This document shows, one piece after another, positions 39,871 to 50,055 of a DNA stretch of 64,000 nucleotides. The notes beneath the pieces were generated by a model. The model saw only the letters and a list, made by a program, of their open reading frames with translations, ran no database searches and was not told the origin of the DNA. How positions within the stretch are numbered: the first letter of the stretch is position 1; every line of letters begins with the position of its first letter. The translations under genes were made by a program, and so were the position numbers. This DNA comes from an uncultured bacterium. GTDB taxonomy: Bacteria > Cyanobacteriota > Vampirovibrionia > Gastranaerophilales > Gastranaerophilaceae. The stretch lies in the NCBI GenBank assembly GCA_902763805.1, contig CACWTN010000008.1, positions 1-64,000 on the forward strand, read 5' to 3'.

Positions 39871-41556
39871 TTAAACAGCACCTATCTGAGCTTTTACTTC
39901 TTTTCTCTTTACCTTGTTTGTAGTTGTTCTCGGTAAAGTTTCACGTCTTATGATTAAGTTTGTCGGACGTTTGTATGGAGTTAATCTTTGCAAAAGTTCT
40001 TTAACATCTGCTCTTACAAGAGTTTCAATTTCTGCATCAGTTTTGTCATCATACAGGTAAGGTTTCGGAACTACTACTGCGACGACTTCTTCGGTACCGT
40101 CTTTTGCTCCGAAAGTTCTTTCTGCACCGAATACACAAACTTCTGCAAGGTATTCACTCTTTTCCAGAACAGATTCAACTTCTTCCGGAAGAACTTTTTT
40201 ACCGCCTGAGAGAACTATCATATTTTTGATACGGCCTGTAATGTAGATATGTCCGTCGTTACCGATTTTTGCAACGTCGCCGGTGTGGAACCAACCGTCA
40301 GGTTCAAGAACGGATGCTGTAAGCTCCGGCTGATTATGATATCCTTTCATTACAGAAGGTCCTTTTACAAGCAGTTCGCCTGTCTGAGGATCTGTTTTGT
40401 ATTTCCAGCTCTTATGCGGCTTACCGATAGAAGCGTAGTCGTTAATTTTGTCTGTATTTAATGCTACAACCGGACTTGTTTCGGTTAAGCCGTAGCCCTG
40501 ACAAACTTTTATACCGATTCTGTTAAAGAATATAGCTACGTTAACATCCATCGGAGCACCGCCTGACAGACAGCCCCAGAATTTCCCGCCAAATTGTCTG
40601 TGAAGGTCTCTGAACAGGAATTTTTTAATTCTTCCGAAACCTAAGAATTTTGCAATATAGTGGTATTTTATATCAAACCACCATTTGCCCAGCGGTGTAT
40701 ATTTGTTGATGCATTCAGCTTCCAACGTTGTTTTCAGCAGTTTTAAGAACGCAGGAACGATAATCATAAACTCAATTTCTTTATCTCTCATCATCTTTAA
40801 GATGTCTTTAGGTTTAAGGCTCTTTGTATAATATATAGAGTAACCAAAGTTAAGGAATGATGAGAAACCTACTGTCATTTCGAACATGTGGTTCATCGGA
40901 AGAATTGATAAAATTGATATTCTTCTGTTATCCGGAAGAATTTTATCAAAAGCGTATTTTGTGATTATAAGCTGTGATGTAATGTTTCCGAAAGTGATTT
41001 CTACACCTTTAGGTGCGCCTGTTGTACCTGATGTATAAATAATAAATGCGGTTGCTTTTCCGCTTCTTACTCTCCATTTTGCATCATAGATATCAGGGAG
41101 TTCATAAATATTCTTAATACCTTCTGCCTGGAATTTATCATCCATAACAAGAATTGTTTTAAGTGAAGGTATTTCATCTCTCAGCTGATATGCTTTATCC
41201 AGATAATTTTTTGATACAAGAATTACTGACGGTTCAGCATCAAGTAATATTGACTTAAGTTCGTATATTGTTAACTTGTTGTCCAAAGGAACCGTAATTG
41301 TACCGGCAAGAACTGATGCAAAAACGCATGCTCCGTATTCGGGTTTTGATTCCGATAATATAGCAAGTCTTTCGCCTTTAATAACGCCGATTTCTTCAAT
41401 TAAATATCTTGCAAGTTTACGTGAAAGAAGTCCCAAACCTTTGTAGGTAAGTTCTCTCCAGCCGTATTTACTGCGCATGCCTAGTGCAACACGACCTTCG
41501 TACTCTGATGATTTGTTTGCCAGTATTGACAGTAAGTGTTTATTTCTTGATTCCAT
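39871..41556 (-). CDS. Long-chain acyl-CoA/acyl-ACP synthetase-like AMP-ligase
   Basis: This 561-residue ANL enzyme activates fatty acids by AMP and then thioester transfer. The P-loop IIYTSGTTGAPKGVEITFGN, GYGLTETSPVVALNT and KNMIVLSGGKKVLPEEVE are clear. The C-terminal lysine region (LPRTTTNKVKRKEVK) completes the fold. No transmembrane N-terminus. Could supply acyl groups for phospholipid or lipid A. Confidence 0.88.
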   Translation of the reverse strand: MESRNKHLLSILANKSSEYEGRVALGMRSKYGWRELTYKGLGLLSRKLARYLIEEIGVIKGERLAILSESKPEYGACVFASVLAGTITVPLDNKLTIYELKSILLDAEPSVILVSKNYLDKAYQLRDEIPSLKTILVMDDKFQAEGIKNIYELPDIYDAKWRVRSGKATAFIIYTSGTTGAPKGVEITFGNITSQLIITKYAFDKILPDNRRISILSILPMNHMFEMTVGFSSFLNFGYSIYYTKSLKPKDILKMMRDKEIEFMIIVPAFLKLLKTTLEAECINKYTPLGKWWFDIKYHYIAKFLGFGRIKKFLFRDLHRQFGGKFWGCLSGGAPMDVNVAIFFNRIGIKVCQGYGLTETSPVVALNTDKINDYASIGKPHKSWKYKTDPQTGELLVKGPSVMKGYHNQPELTASVLEPDGWFHTGDVAKIGNDGHIYITGRIKNMIVLSGGKKVLPEEVESVLEKSEYLAEVCVFGAERTFGAKDGTEEVVAVVVPKPYLYDDKTDAEIETLVRADVKELLQRLTPYKRPTNLIIRRETLPRTTTNKVKRKEVKAQIGAV

Positions 41557-41645
41557 ATATACCTCTTCTTTATAACGGGATTAAATACCCTAATCTTTAA
41601 TTATACTATCATTAAAACATTATTTGTCAAAAATTACGCTGTTTG

Positions 41646-42602
41646 TTACATATTTTTCTTATCGGCTTTTTCTGCGAGAAATGTCGATATAAACGGAATT
41701 AGTGCATAGTATATTGTGCCCAGTATCAGAAACGGTTTTGCAATTCTGATACCCTGTATTTGTTTTTCGAGATTTTTGTCGGCTTGATTAATCCGTTTAA
41801 ACTTATCAATAAATTTTTCTGTCGGTTTATCAAGGATTTTATCTATTGTATATCCGCCTGCAATACTCAGCGCTGTTGATATGCCGGCATTATATAAAAG
41901 CGCTTTTTTTCTGTCATCCTGAATTTTGCTGCTTCTGTTAGCCTTAAACATAAACGCCAGTGTTGCAATAGTATCAGTTATTGCAGTAATATGCATCGGG
42001 AAATTTGTATCTTTGTATTTGTCTGCAAATTTGAGCATTCCCCTTCTGTTTAGTGTTTTTCCGATTCCTTTTGCGGTGTTTTCCGTTACACCGTGAAACG
42101 AAATGTTTTGTGATTTGTCTTGTTTTTTTTGTGAAAACATATCAACAATATAAGGCATTCCGCCTGCTGTCATAAATGCTTTCGGGATTGCAACAACGGA
42201 GGCTATACCCAGCTTAAACAACTGTGTTGCAAAAATATATCCTTTTGAGTTTATAAGCTCTTTTTCTTCATCTTTTAATTTTAAAATTGTACTTTTGTTC
42301 AGATATTTTTCGGGATTAGTATCAATTTTTTTTATGGAGCGTGCAAGCGGAACGGACAGAGCAAGCATTAAGCCGAAATTTATTAAGCTTGAAGTCACTG
42401 ATTTTGCGGCTGCAATTTTTCTGTTTTCTATATCAGTTTTTGGTGTGCACATTATTGAAAGAGGTCTGATTGCAGAAAATGCTACTGTTGCGGATGCACC
42501 AAAAAGCGCACCGTTAGAGGAAGCAAGTTCCAGTCCTTTTTTAACGGCTATACTTGTATAAATACTTCTGAATGAGATATCCCTGACGTTATCGATTTTC
42601 AT
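41646..42602 (-). CDS. Lineage-type membrane protein with ISFRS tag, unknown
   Basis: This 318-residue protein has MKIDNVRDISFRSIYTSI at the start; short tags of this kind (ISF or INF at about residues 8-16) recur in proteins of the Gastranaerophilales, as recalled from genomes of that group. Several hydrophobic segments follow (SSLINFGLMLALSVPLA, LFKLGIASVVAIPKAFM, SIAGGYTIDKI, LILGTIYYALIPFISTFLA). No recognised function. A promoter-bearing 50 bases lie between it and pnuC, which starts divergently. Confidence 0.68.
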   Translation of the reverse strand: MKIDNVRDISFRSIYTSIAVKKGLELASSNGALFGASATVAFSAIRPLSIMCTPKTDIENRKIAAAKSVTSSLINFGLMLALSVPLARSIKKIDTNPEKYLNKSTILKLKDEEKELINSKGYIFATQLFKLGIASVVAIPKAFMTAGGMPYIVDMFSQKKQDKSQNISFHGVTENTAKGIGKTLNRRGMLKFADKYKDTNFPMHITAITDTIATLAFMFKANRSSKIQDDRKKALLYNAGISTALSIAGGYTIDKILDKPTEKFIDKFKRINQADKNLEKQIQGIRIAKPFLILGTIYYALIPFISTFLAEKADKKNM

Positions 42603-42657
42603 TTTGTTATTTATAGGATAACATAGAATTGGATGTAAAGATAAACAGGTTTTGAGA

Positions 42658-43305
42658 GTGGATAATAAGTACGAAAAAATCGGAATAATTTTAATTTATG
42701 CGTTATTATTCTTTAATGCGTATGTTATGCATGATTCACGTATAGCAGTTGCTTCAGCTTTTTGTGGTATTACTTATACTATACTTGCAGGCAAAGGAAA
42801 TCCGCTATGTTATTTAATAGGACTTACTGGTTCTGCATTTTATGTATATTTGTCTTTTCTGAACGGATTTTGGGGCAATCTTCTTCTCTATGCACTGTAT
42901 TTTATCCCGATGCAGATAATTGGATTTTTTAAGTGGAATAAAAATCTTAAGCATGATAAGTACGAAATTGTTAAAACATGCCTTGATAAGAAGGAAAATC
43001 TTGTGTTATTTTCTGTGATTTTGTTTGTTTCTTTAATTTTTATGTTAATACTGTGGTATTTCGGAGATACAAATCCTGTTATTGACGCTTTAACGACAGT
43101 ATTTTCCGTTCTCGGCATGTATTTAACCGTAAGACGTGCAATAGAACAGTGGTATGTATGGGCGGGGGTAAATCTGTTGTCATTTGTCATGTGGCTTGCT
43201 ATTGCGGTTCAGGGCGAAAGAGTCTATTCCACTGTTTTAATGTGGCTTGTGTATTTTTTGCTTGCGGTCTATTTTTACAAACACTGGAAAAAAGAGTTAG
43301 CCTAA
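42658..43305 (+). CDS. pnuC: Nicotinamide riboside transporter PnuC
   Basis: This membrane protein (about 215 residues, seven hydrophobic segments) imports nicotinamide riboside. The PnuC signature is seen in GLTGSAFYVYLSFLNGFWGN, LYFIPMQIIGFFKWNKN and QWYVWAGVNLLSFVMWL. I prefer GTG 42658 as start, with AGG nine bases before, though TTG 42652 is possible. It ends overlapping bcp on the other strand. Together with nadK this fits a salvage route for NAD. Confidence 0.88.
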   Translation: MDNKYEKIGIILIYALLFFNAYVMHDSRIAVASAFCGITYTILAGKGNPLCYLIGLTGSAFYVYLSFLNGFWGNLLLYALYFIPMQIIGFFKWNKNLKHDKYEIVKTCLDKKENLVLFSVILFVSLIFMLILWYFGDTNPVIDALTTVFSVLGMYLTVRRAIEQWYVWAGVNLLSFVMWLAIAVQGERVYSTVLMWLVYFLLAVYFYKHWKKELA

Positions 43306-43737
43306 GTATTCGAGAACTTCGTCAACGTGTCCTTTTACTTTAACTTTTCGCCATTCTTTTTCAATATTTCCATCTTTATCAAGTACAAATGTCGAACGTT
43401 CAATCCCCATATATTTTCTGCCGTACATTGATTTTTCTTTCCATACACCGTACTTTTCTGCAAGTTTATGTTCGGGGTCTGATATAAGCAAAAAGTTTAA
43501 GTCGTGGTTCTCTTTGAACTTAATATGGCTTTTTACGGAATCGGGACTTACACCTATTACTGCTGCTTTTGTTGTTATGCGGTTAATATTATCTCTGAAA
43601 TCGCACGCTTCCTGAGTACAGCCTGAGGTATTATCCTTCGGGTAAAAATACAATACAATTCGTTGACCTTTATAATCATCAAGTGATACATTAACTTCTT
43701 TTCCTTCTGTATTAAGAGCTGAAAAAATTTCTTTCAT
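43297..43737 (-). CDS. bcp: Thioredoxin-dependent peroxiredoxin (Bcp/PrxQ)
   Basis: This 146-residue enzyme reduces peroxides. The peroxidatic Cys and the resolving Cys five residues on lie in NTSGCTQEACDFRDN. FYPKDNTSGCTQEAC and ERSTFVLDKDGNIEKEWR fit PrxQ. The start at 43737 follows AAGGAGG; the longer frame lacks a site. Its last 9 bases overlap pnuC in a convergent pair. Confidence 0.95.
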   Translation of the reverse strand: MKEIFSALNTEGKEVNVSLDDYKGQRIVLYFYPKDNTSGCTQEACDFRDNINRITTKAAVIGVSPDSVKSHIKFKENHDLNFLLISDPEHKLAEKYGVWKEKSMYGRKYMGIERSTFVLDKDGNIEKEWRKVKVKGHVDEVLEYLG

Positions 43738-43803
43738 ATATCCTCCTTTTCTCAGATTATACAAAATATTTTTTTATTATAAAATACCTTATGGGATATA
43801 AAA

Positions 43804-45165
43804 ATGACTAAAGACCTAACTCACGGAGAGCCGATAAAGTTAATGCTTATATTTTCGATACCTTTGTTAATCGGAAATATATTTCAGCAATTTTATAATA
43901 TAGCCGATATAATCATAGTCGGGAGAACTTTGGGTATGGATGCCCTGGCTGCAGTCGGTGCAGTATCTCCGTTGTTTTTTCTTATAATGTTTATAATTAT
44001 AGGTCTTACAAACGGCTTTGCGGTTATTACAGGACAGCGGTTCGGCGCAAAGGATTATGATGGAGTAAGGCGCTCATTTGCCGTTTCAACAATACTAAGC
44101 TATATTTTTACCATTATTTTTTCGTTAATTTGTTCACTCTTTTTAACGGGAATACTGAGGTTAATGAATGTTCCTGATGAAATATTCAGAGATGCATACC
44201 TGTACACGTTAATTTGTGTTCTAGGACTTGTTGTTACTAATTTTTATAATTTGCTTGCCAATATTATCCGTGCATTGGGTGATAGTTTAACGCCGTTGTA
44301 CGCATTGATTATTGCATCGGTTGCAAATATTATTCTGGCTTTGGTTTTTATTTTAAAATTCGGTCTGGGGGTCCCGGGTTCTGCCTTTGCGTTAATACTT
44401 TCTCAGGCGTTTTCAGGATTTTTATGCGCCGTTTATATTAAGTACAAAGTGCCTATACTTCATCTTTCAAAAGCTGACTGGAGTTTTTCAAAATCAGATT
44501 TGCCTTTTGCTGCAGAACATTTAAGGGTAGGTATCCCAATGGCGGTTCAGTTTGCTATCATCGGAACTGGAATATTAATTATACAGGCTGTATGTAACTC
44601 CTTTGGCTCTGATGTAATAGCGTCATTTACAGCATCGTTAAGAATAGAACAGATTGCGGTGCTGCCTATGGTAACATTTGGTGTTGCCGTTTCAACTTTT
44701 GTTGCTCAAAATTTCGGTGCAGGATATTATTCCAGAATTCGTACCGGGGTTAAAAAAGCCTCATTTATTAATTTTTGTCTGAGTGTTGTTATGGCTTTTA
44801 TAATGCATTTTTACGGAGCAGATATTGTTCGCTTGTTTATAGGAAGCGCAAATGAGAATATTATATCCCTTGCTCATTCTTATTTGTTCGTAAGTTCTTT
44901 GTTCTATTTCTTCCTTGCACAAATTTTTATATACAGAAATGCACTTCAGGGACTGGGACGTCCGCTTATTCCTGTTATTGCATCATCAGGTGAACTTATA
45001 GTACGTTCTCTTTGTGCGATTTATCTTGCCGGTATAATCGGATACTACAGCGTATTTTACGCAGGCCCGATTGCATGGGTCACGGCAGCACTTGTTGTTG
45101 CATTCGGATATTATTCGACTATTAATTCTTTTTTACGTAAAAAACAAAAAGAGATACGTGAATAA
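43804..45165 (+). CDS. MATE-family efflux transporter
   Basis: This 453-residue protein has twelve hydrophobic segments and MATE-type signs: EPIKLMLIFSIPLLIGNIFQ, NIADIIIVGRTLGMDALAAV, and a repeated half (VGIPMAVQFAIIGTGILIIQ, then FVAQNFGAG). It probably exports cationic compounds with H+ or Na+. It starts 66 bases from bcp, divergent from it. Substrate unknown. Confidence 0.93.
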   Translation: MTKDLTHGEPIKLMLIFSIPLLIGNIFQQFYNIADIIIVGRTLGMDALAAVGAVSPLFFLIMFIIIGLTNGFAVITGQRFGAKDYDGVRRSFAVSTILSYIFTIIFSLICSLFLTGILRLMNVPDEIFRDAYLYTLICVLGLVVTNFYNLLANIIRALGDSLTPLYALIIASVANIILALVFILKFGLGVPGSAFALILSQAFSGFLCAVYIKYKVPILHLSKADWSFSKSDLPFAAEHLRVGIPMAVQFAIIGTGILIIQAVCNSFGSDVIASFTASLRIEQIAVLPMVTFGVAVSTFVAQNFGAGYYSRIRTGVKKASFINFCLSVVMAFIMHFYGADIVRLFIGSANENIISLAHSYLFVSSLFYFFLAQIFIYRNALQGLGRPLIPVIASSGELIVRSLCAIYLAGIIGYYSVFYAGPIAWVTAALVVAFGYYSTINSFLRKKQKEIRE

Positions 45166-45171
45166 TTTATA

Positions 45172-46821
45172 TTATTCGAATAATTCATAAATTCTTGAAC
45201 GAATATCTTTTTCGTTCATTTCTTCCGTAATCTTGTTTAAATCAAGTGTCATTTGATAGTATTCAGCAGCAAGAGCTTTATCTCCAATTGCCTGATATGC
45301 TCTGCCCAGGTTAAAATAAGCCAGTGTGTAATTCGGGTTTATATCAATTGCATTTTTAAAGTATTCAACAGAACATTTTGGATCGCCGATACCGTCAAGG
45401 TAAACAACGCCAAGATTGTTTTGTGCAATTTCAAAATTAGGATTAAGTTCAATTGATTTGTGGAATGCTACGATTGATTCTTCAAGGTAATCTTTTTCCC
45501 AAAGAGCAAGACCTGCTTTTGCATAGCTCAGGAAGTTTTCAGGATCAACAGTAATTGCATCACAATATGTCTTTATTGCTTTATCAATTTCGTTTTGTGC
45601 GATGTACATATCTCCGAGCGATAGCTGTATATCAACATTGTTAGGATCAAGGACCATGCCCGCATTAAATGTTGCTTCAGCAGCCTCATAGTTTCCTTTT
45701 ACTTCAGCATAAATAGCGCCCAGTGCGTGACATACAATTGCAGTCCATTCTGCATCAGGGTTAAGTCTTATTGCTTCCTGATAGTATTCAATTGCATCAT
45801 CATAAAGTTCTGCTTTTATGTATGCGTAAGCAAGTGAGTTGTTATAGTATGGATTTTCAGGGTCGATAATCTGTGCCAGTTTGAATGCGCTTACTGCATT
45901 TATTTTATCTGATTTGTTCAGATATAAATGACCAAGCTCATAATAGATTTTGTCCATATCAATGCCGAATTCAAGTAATTCGGTATAGTAATCAATCGTT
46001 TCATCAATATTATCTGAAAAATATGTCTGATTGATTGTTGCAAGTTTAATTAAAACTTCTCTGTCAGACGGGTTAAGTTCGTGTGCTTTCTTGAAAAATT
46101 CAAGACTTGCTTCAATGTTATTGCATTCCAGCGATAAATCACCCATCTTCTGATAGAACAAATTACCCTGAGAAGTCTTTTCAAGTCCCTTTGTGTACGC
46201 ATCTAATGCTGACGGGAATAATTTCATTTTTTCAAAAGCTTCTCCAAGTGTTTTGTATGAAAATACCGAGAAGTCGTTTGCAAGGAATTTGCAAAACATT
46301 TTAATAGACGGGCAGTCCCACATAATCATCATGCTGCCGGAAAGTAGGTAGTATAAAAACTTAACAGTATCTTTTAATGTATTGCTGTGATTTTTGATTT
46401 TTGAAAATAAAAGTTTTGATAAAAACAATCTCGGTCTTGCAGAATTTGCACCGGCATTGTTTATAGCGATTTTAAACTCTTTTTCAGCTTCTTCCAAATC
46501 GCCGTTTAAACACAGAAAATATCCTGAGTAAATATGTGCATTTACATTTTTCGGCTCAAGAGAAAGAGCTGTTTTGCATTGTTCTAAAGCTCCGTCTACA
46601 GTGATTTGTCCCTTTAATAATAACAAGCTTGCAAGTCTGTAGTATGATTCACACATAGCAGGGTCTGCTTTGATAGCATCTACATAGCATTCAATAGCTT
46701 TTTCTAAATCGGATTCCTGCTGTTTTATAAGATAATTTTCATGAGCTGATCGTGCTTCTTCCAATAAGCCTTTTGCGTTTATACTGCCGGCTTTTATAGG
46801 GGTAACTAATGTATTTGTCAT
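45172..46821 (-). CDS. TPR-repeat protein
   Basis: This protein of about 549 residues is made of around ten to twelve TPR units (for instance ESYYRLASLLLLKGQITVDG; AYAYIKAELYDDAIEYYQEA; AQNNLGVVYLDGIGDPKCSV). Start at 46821 with GGAGAG before ATG. TPR arrays bind other proteins; partner unknown. No signal sequence. It ends seven bases after the MATE gene on the opposite strand. Confidence 0.88.
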   Translation of the reverse strand: MTNTLVTPIKAGSINAKGLLEEARSAHENYLIKQQESDLEKAIECYVDAIKADPAMCESYYRLASLLLLKGQITVDGALEQCKTALSLEPKNVNAHIYSGYFLCLNGDLEEAEKEFKIAINNAGANSARPRLFLSKLLFSKIKNHSNTLKDTVKFLYYLLSGSMMIMWDCPSIKMFCKFLANDFSVFSYKTLGEAFEKMKLFPSALDAYTKGLEKTSQGNLFYQKMGDLSLECNNIEASLEFFKKAHELNPSDREVLIKLATINQTYFSDNIDETIDYYTELLEFGIDMDKIYYELGHLYLNKSDKINAVSAFKLAQIIDPENPYYNNSLAYAYIKAELYDDAIEYYQEAIRLNPDAEWTAIVCHALGAIYAEVKGNYEAAEATFNAGMVLDPNNVDIQLSLGDMYIAQNEIDKAIKTYCDAITVDPENFLSYAKAGLALWEKDYLEESIVAFHKSIELNPNFEIAQNNLGVVYLDGIGDPKCSVEYFKNAIDINPNYTLAYFNLGRAYQAIGDKALAAEYYQMTLDLNKITEEMNEKDIRSRIYELFE

Positions 46822-46947
46822 ATTCTCTCCAACCAATAGATGATTATATTAATATACTCGGCACCGGATAATAAAACTTTAGTCAAAAACAGTGTAAATC
46901 ATCCATATATATTATTTTTAAATTTGTATTAAAAAATTTTTAAGATT

Positions 46948-46980
46948 TGTAACAAAATTTGTAACAAAATGTAACAATTT
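46948..46980 (+). promoter_or_regulatory. Triple TGTAACA repeat upstream of the 502-residue gene
   Basis: TGTAACA occurs three times at 46948, 46960 and 46970, spaced 12 and 10 bases, about one helical turn. This is a pattern expected of a cooperatively bound activator or repressor site. It lies about 80 bases before the ATG at 47058. The rest of 46822-47057 is AT-rich with no gene. Confidence 0.45.
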
Positions 46981-47057
46981 TAAGTTTTTATTAAAGTTTT
47001 TATGCGTTTATGCCGATAAACATACCAAAGGGACACTAAAAAAGGAAAGCGATTACA

Positions 47058-48566
47058 ATGGGTTTGGCAGCGTCACAAGTTAGATTCTTACAGTTAACTG
47101 ACCGAGATCATGACATCAGTCGGATGCTTCAGGGTCTCGCAAGCCAGAAAACTTCATTGGCTCGCGATATGAAAGGTGTTACGAGAGATTACCAAAAGGC
47201 ACTTTCTGCCAAGGTTATGAAGTGGTCAAACAATTCCGGTGTAACATATTCGGATTTAACCTATTCAACATTGATGAAACCGAATGAACTAAATCGCAAG
47301 AGTCCTGTTATGGTATCAGATTTATCCGGGAAAATTGTACTTGATAAAAAATATGCAAAGTACGCAGAATTGCTTGATTCTAATGGCGGAAATTGGAGCG
47401 GAGATATTAAAAATCAAATTCTCGCTGAGTTAACAGGTATTACGGTTGAGGATATTGATGGATTTTATAATGCTGTCGATGATGCAAATGCTGCGGCTGA
47501 AAAATTTGAAGAACTCAGAAATGATTTTGATAAGTGGAAATATATTCAGACCGAAAAAAATAAAGGCGGTACAAGGTTCCTTTCGACTGAAGATTATGCA
47601 AAACTAATTGGAACAATTAACGGAACCGATATTTCAGCACTGTACAAAAAGGCAGATAAAGGCAATTATGCTGTTTCAACAGATAGTGACATTCAGATAT
47701 TGGGCGAAGGTATTAAGAACAGCCTGAGCAAATATTTTATTGATGATGAAACTTATATCGGTGTTAAGGATAAAACTGCATTTGAAAATGCTTGTGATAC
47801 TTTCGTTCAGCACTATACAAGTCTTATTAACAATACATCAAAGAACGCTGATGAGATAAGAACAAATTATGGTGTCAACGGCAGAGCCGGAAATTGGACG
47901 ATTAATATTGCAGATGCATTCAAATTTATTATGTCAGCATATTCTGAAAACGGTTCTGTAGGTCAAAAGTCCATTGACGGATCGAATACTTTCCCGTTGC
48001 GTGATATGGATTCCGAAAACTGGCAAAGATGGTATGAAGAACTTAAAATAAGAAAAGAAGTAATGGATGAGGCCAGGGTTGAATATGATAAATACGTTGA
48101 TATTGCAAATAAGGCAATGACAGCAGATCAGGAAACAAGCCTTGATTATTATGATTTATTATTCCAGTCAATAGCCGATAACGGATGGGTTTGTGATGAA
48201 CAGATTGGAGATGCTGAGTATTTAAACCAAATGTTCCAGAATAACAGCTTTACGATTACGACAATCTCTAAAAATGATTGTTACGATGAAACTGCTGCAT
48301 CGAGTTTAAAAAATGTTCAATTCTATTATGATACAAGCCTTGCAATGGATTATGAAAATATTTTCATGGTAAGTGATTCTGATGTGAGAGAACAGGCTTT
48401 GGTTGATTATGAGTATAAAAAGAGTATAATAAGCGAAAAAGAATCAAGAATCGATCAGAGAATGAAGAATCTTGAAACAGAAAAGTCTGCTATCAAAAAG
48501 ATGATGGAAAGCATCAAGAAAATATCTGATGAAAATATTGAAAGAACAATGAATCTCTGGGGATAA
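47058..48566 (+). CDS. Lineage-type MGLAASQ protein, unknown
   Basis: This 502-residue, mostly helical protein starts MGLAASQVRFLQLTDRDHDI, and ends with a coiled-coil stretch (SRIDQRMKNLETEKSAIKKM). The opening MGLAASQ-(A/V)-R-(F/L)-L-x-L-T recurs, in memory, in many Gastranaerophilales hypothetical proteins, often as large families. The two helical ends resemble secreted filament or hook-type proteins, but no such identity is shown. A well-placed AAAGGAAAG precedes the ATG; three TGTAACA sites lie upstream. Confidence 0.72.
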   Translation: MGLAASQVRFLQLTDRDHDISRMLQGLASQKTSLARDMKGVTRDYQKALSAKVMKWSNNSGVTYSDLTYSTLMKPNELNRKSPVMVSDLSGKIVLDKKYAKYAELLDSNGGNWSGDIKNQILAELTGITVEDIDGFYNAVDDANAAAEKFEELRNDFDKWKYIQTEKNKGGTRFLSTEDYAKLIGTINGTDISALYKKADKGNYAVSTDSDIQILGEGIKNSLSKYFIDDETYIGVKDKTAFENACDTFVQHYTSLINNTSKNADEIRTNYGVNGRAGNWTINIADAFKFIMSAYSENGSVGQKSIDGSNTFPLRDMDSENWQRWYEELKIRKEVMDEARVEYDKYVDIANKAMTADQETSLDYYDLLFQSIADNGWVCDEQIGDAEYLNQMFQNNSFTITTISKNDCYDETAASSLKNVQFYYDTSLAMDYENIFMVSDSDVREQALVDYEYKKSIISEKESRIDQRMKNLETEKSAIKKMMESIKKISDENIERTMNLWG

Positions 48567-48642
48567 TTCTATTTTTGTGATATCCTAAATATATTGGCGG
48601 ATAATTAACGGTGTGTAGCCGTGTTTAAAAGGGATATTACAT

Positions 48643-50034
48643 ATGTTTGATTCATTATCTGATAAATTGCAGGATATTATAAAACGAACGGCAGGACAGA
48701 AAGAACTTACGCAGGATAACATGCAGGAAGCTCTGCGTGAAATAAGACGTGCTTTACTTGAGGCGGATGTTAACCTGAGGGTTGTTAAGGCTTTTATATC
48801 TAACATTAAGGATAAAGCAGAAGGTGAGAATGTCCTTTCAGGAGTTAATCCTTCTCAGCAGCTTGTTAAAATTGTGCATGACGAGCTTATTGAGCTTCTC
48901 GGTAAAGAAGTAAAACCGCTTGATTATTCAGGACATCCTAATCTGATAATGATGCTCGGACTTCAGGGAAGCGGTAAAACAACTTCTTCCGCAAAGCTTG
49001 CTGTAAAACTGAAAAAAGACGGCAGAAACCCGTTGCTTGTCGCCTGCGATGTATATCGTCCGGCAGCTGTTACTCAATTAAAATCTCTTGGAGAACAAAT
49101 CGGCGTAAATGTTTATTCTGAAGACGGACAGGATGTTCAGAAAATTATTGGTAATGCAATTAACTATGCAAAAGAGAACGGTTTCAATACACTTATCCTT
49201 GATACAGCCGGTCGTTTGCAGATTGATACGGATATGATGGCAGAGCTTCTTCTTATAGACAGAGTATTCCATCCTGCCGAAAAACTTTTGGTTATCGATG
49301 CAATGACAGGTCAGGAGGCTGTAAATGTTGCAGAAAATTTTGATGCTCAATTAGGTGTAACCGGGCTTGTCTTAACAAAATTAGACGGTGACTCTAGAGG
49401 CGGTGCTGCGTTAAGTGTTGTTTACTGTACGCAAAAACCTATTAAACTTACAGGTACTGGTGAGAAACTTAATGCACTTGAGGACTTCTATCCTGAAAGA
49501 ATGGCAACACGTATTTTGGGTATGGGGGATATTGTTTCTCTTGTAGAACGCGCTCAGGAGGTGTTTGATGAAAAATCTGCCCGTGAGATGGAAGAAAAAA
49601 TGTCTAAGGCAGAATTTTCATTCAATGACTTTCTGAAGATGCAAAAACAAATGAAAATGTTCGGTTCAATGGATAATCTGCTGGGTATGATTCCCGGACT
49701 CGGACTATCTAAAGACGACAGACAGCTTATATCGCATGAAGGCGAAAAACAGTTTAAACGAATTGAAGTGTTTATTCAGAGTATGACACCAGAAGAAAGA
49801 GAACACCCAGAACTTATGAACAGCTCCAGAAAGAAAAGAATAGCTGAAGGGTCGGGTATATCTCTGCACGATATAAATATCTATATTAAACAGTTTGAAC
49901 AAATGCGCACAATGATGAAGGGTATGTCTGATGTTAAGAAAAATATGGGTAAAATGATGGGAAAATTCGGCTCTGAAATGGGCGGAAAGCTGTCTATGCA
50001 TCAGATGATGAAAAATATGAGAAGATTCAAATAG
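48643..50034 (+). CDS. ffh: Signal recognition particle protein Ffh
   Basis: Ffh (463 residues) binds 4.5S RNA and signal peptides. The N-domain (ADVNLRVVKAFISNIK) is followed by GTPase motifs GLQGSGKTTSSAKLAV, LDTAGRLQID and LTKLDGDSRGGAALS, then the Met-rich M-domain (MMKGMSDVKKNMGKMMGKFG). Length is typical. Ends 21 bases before the next gene. Confidence 0.97.
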   Translation: MFDSLSDKLQDIIKRTAGQKELTQDNMQEALREIRRALLEADVNLRVVKAFISNIKDKAEGENVLSGVNPSQQLVKIVHDELIELLGKEVKPLDYSGHPNLIMMLGLQGSGKTTSSAKLAVKLKKDGRNPLLVACDVYRPAAVTQLKSLGEQIGVNVYSEDGQDVQKIIGNAINYAKENGFNTLILDTAGRLQIDTDMMAELLLIDRVFHPAEKLLVIDAMTGQEAVNVAENFDAQLGVTGLVLTKLDGDSRGGAALSVVYCTQKPIKLTGTGEKLNALEDFYPERMATRILGMGDIVSLVERAQEVFDEKSAREMEEKMSKAEFSFNDFLKMQKQMKMFGSMDNLLGMIPGLGLSKDDRQLISHEGEKQFKRIEVFIQSMTPEEREHPELMNSSRKKRIAEGSGISLHDINIYIKQFEQMRTMMKGMSDVKKNMGKMMGKFGSEMGGKLSMHQMMKNMRRFK

Positions 50035-50055
50035 GTAATAAAGGACAGAATATAT

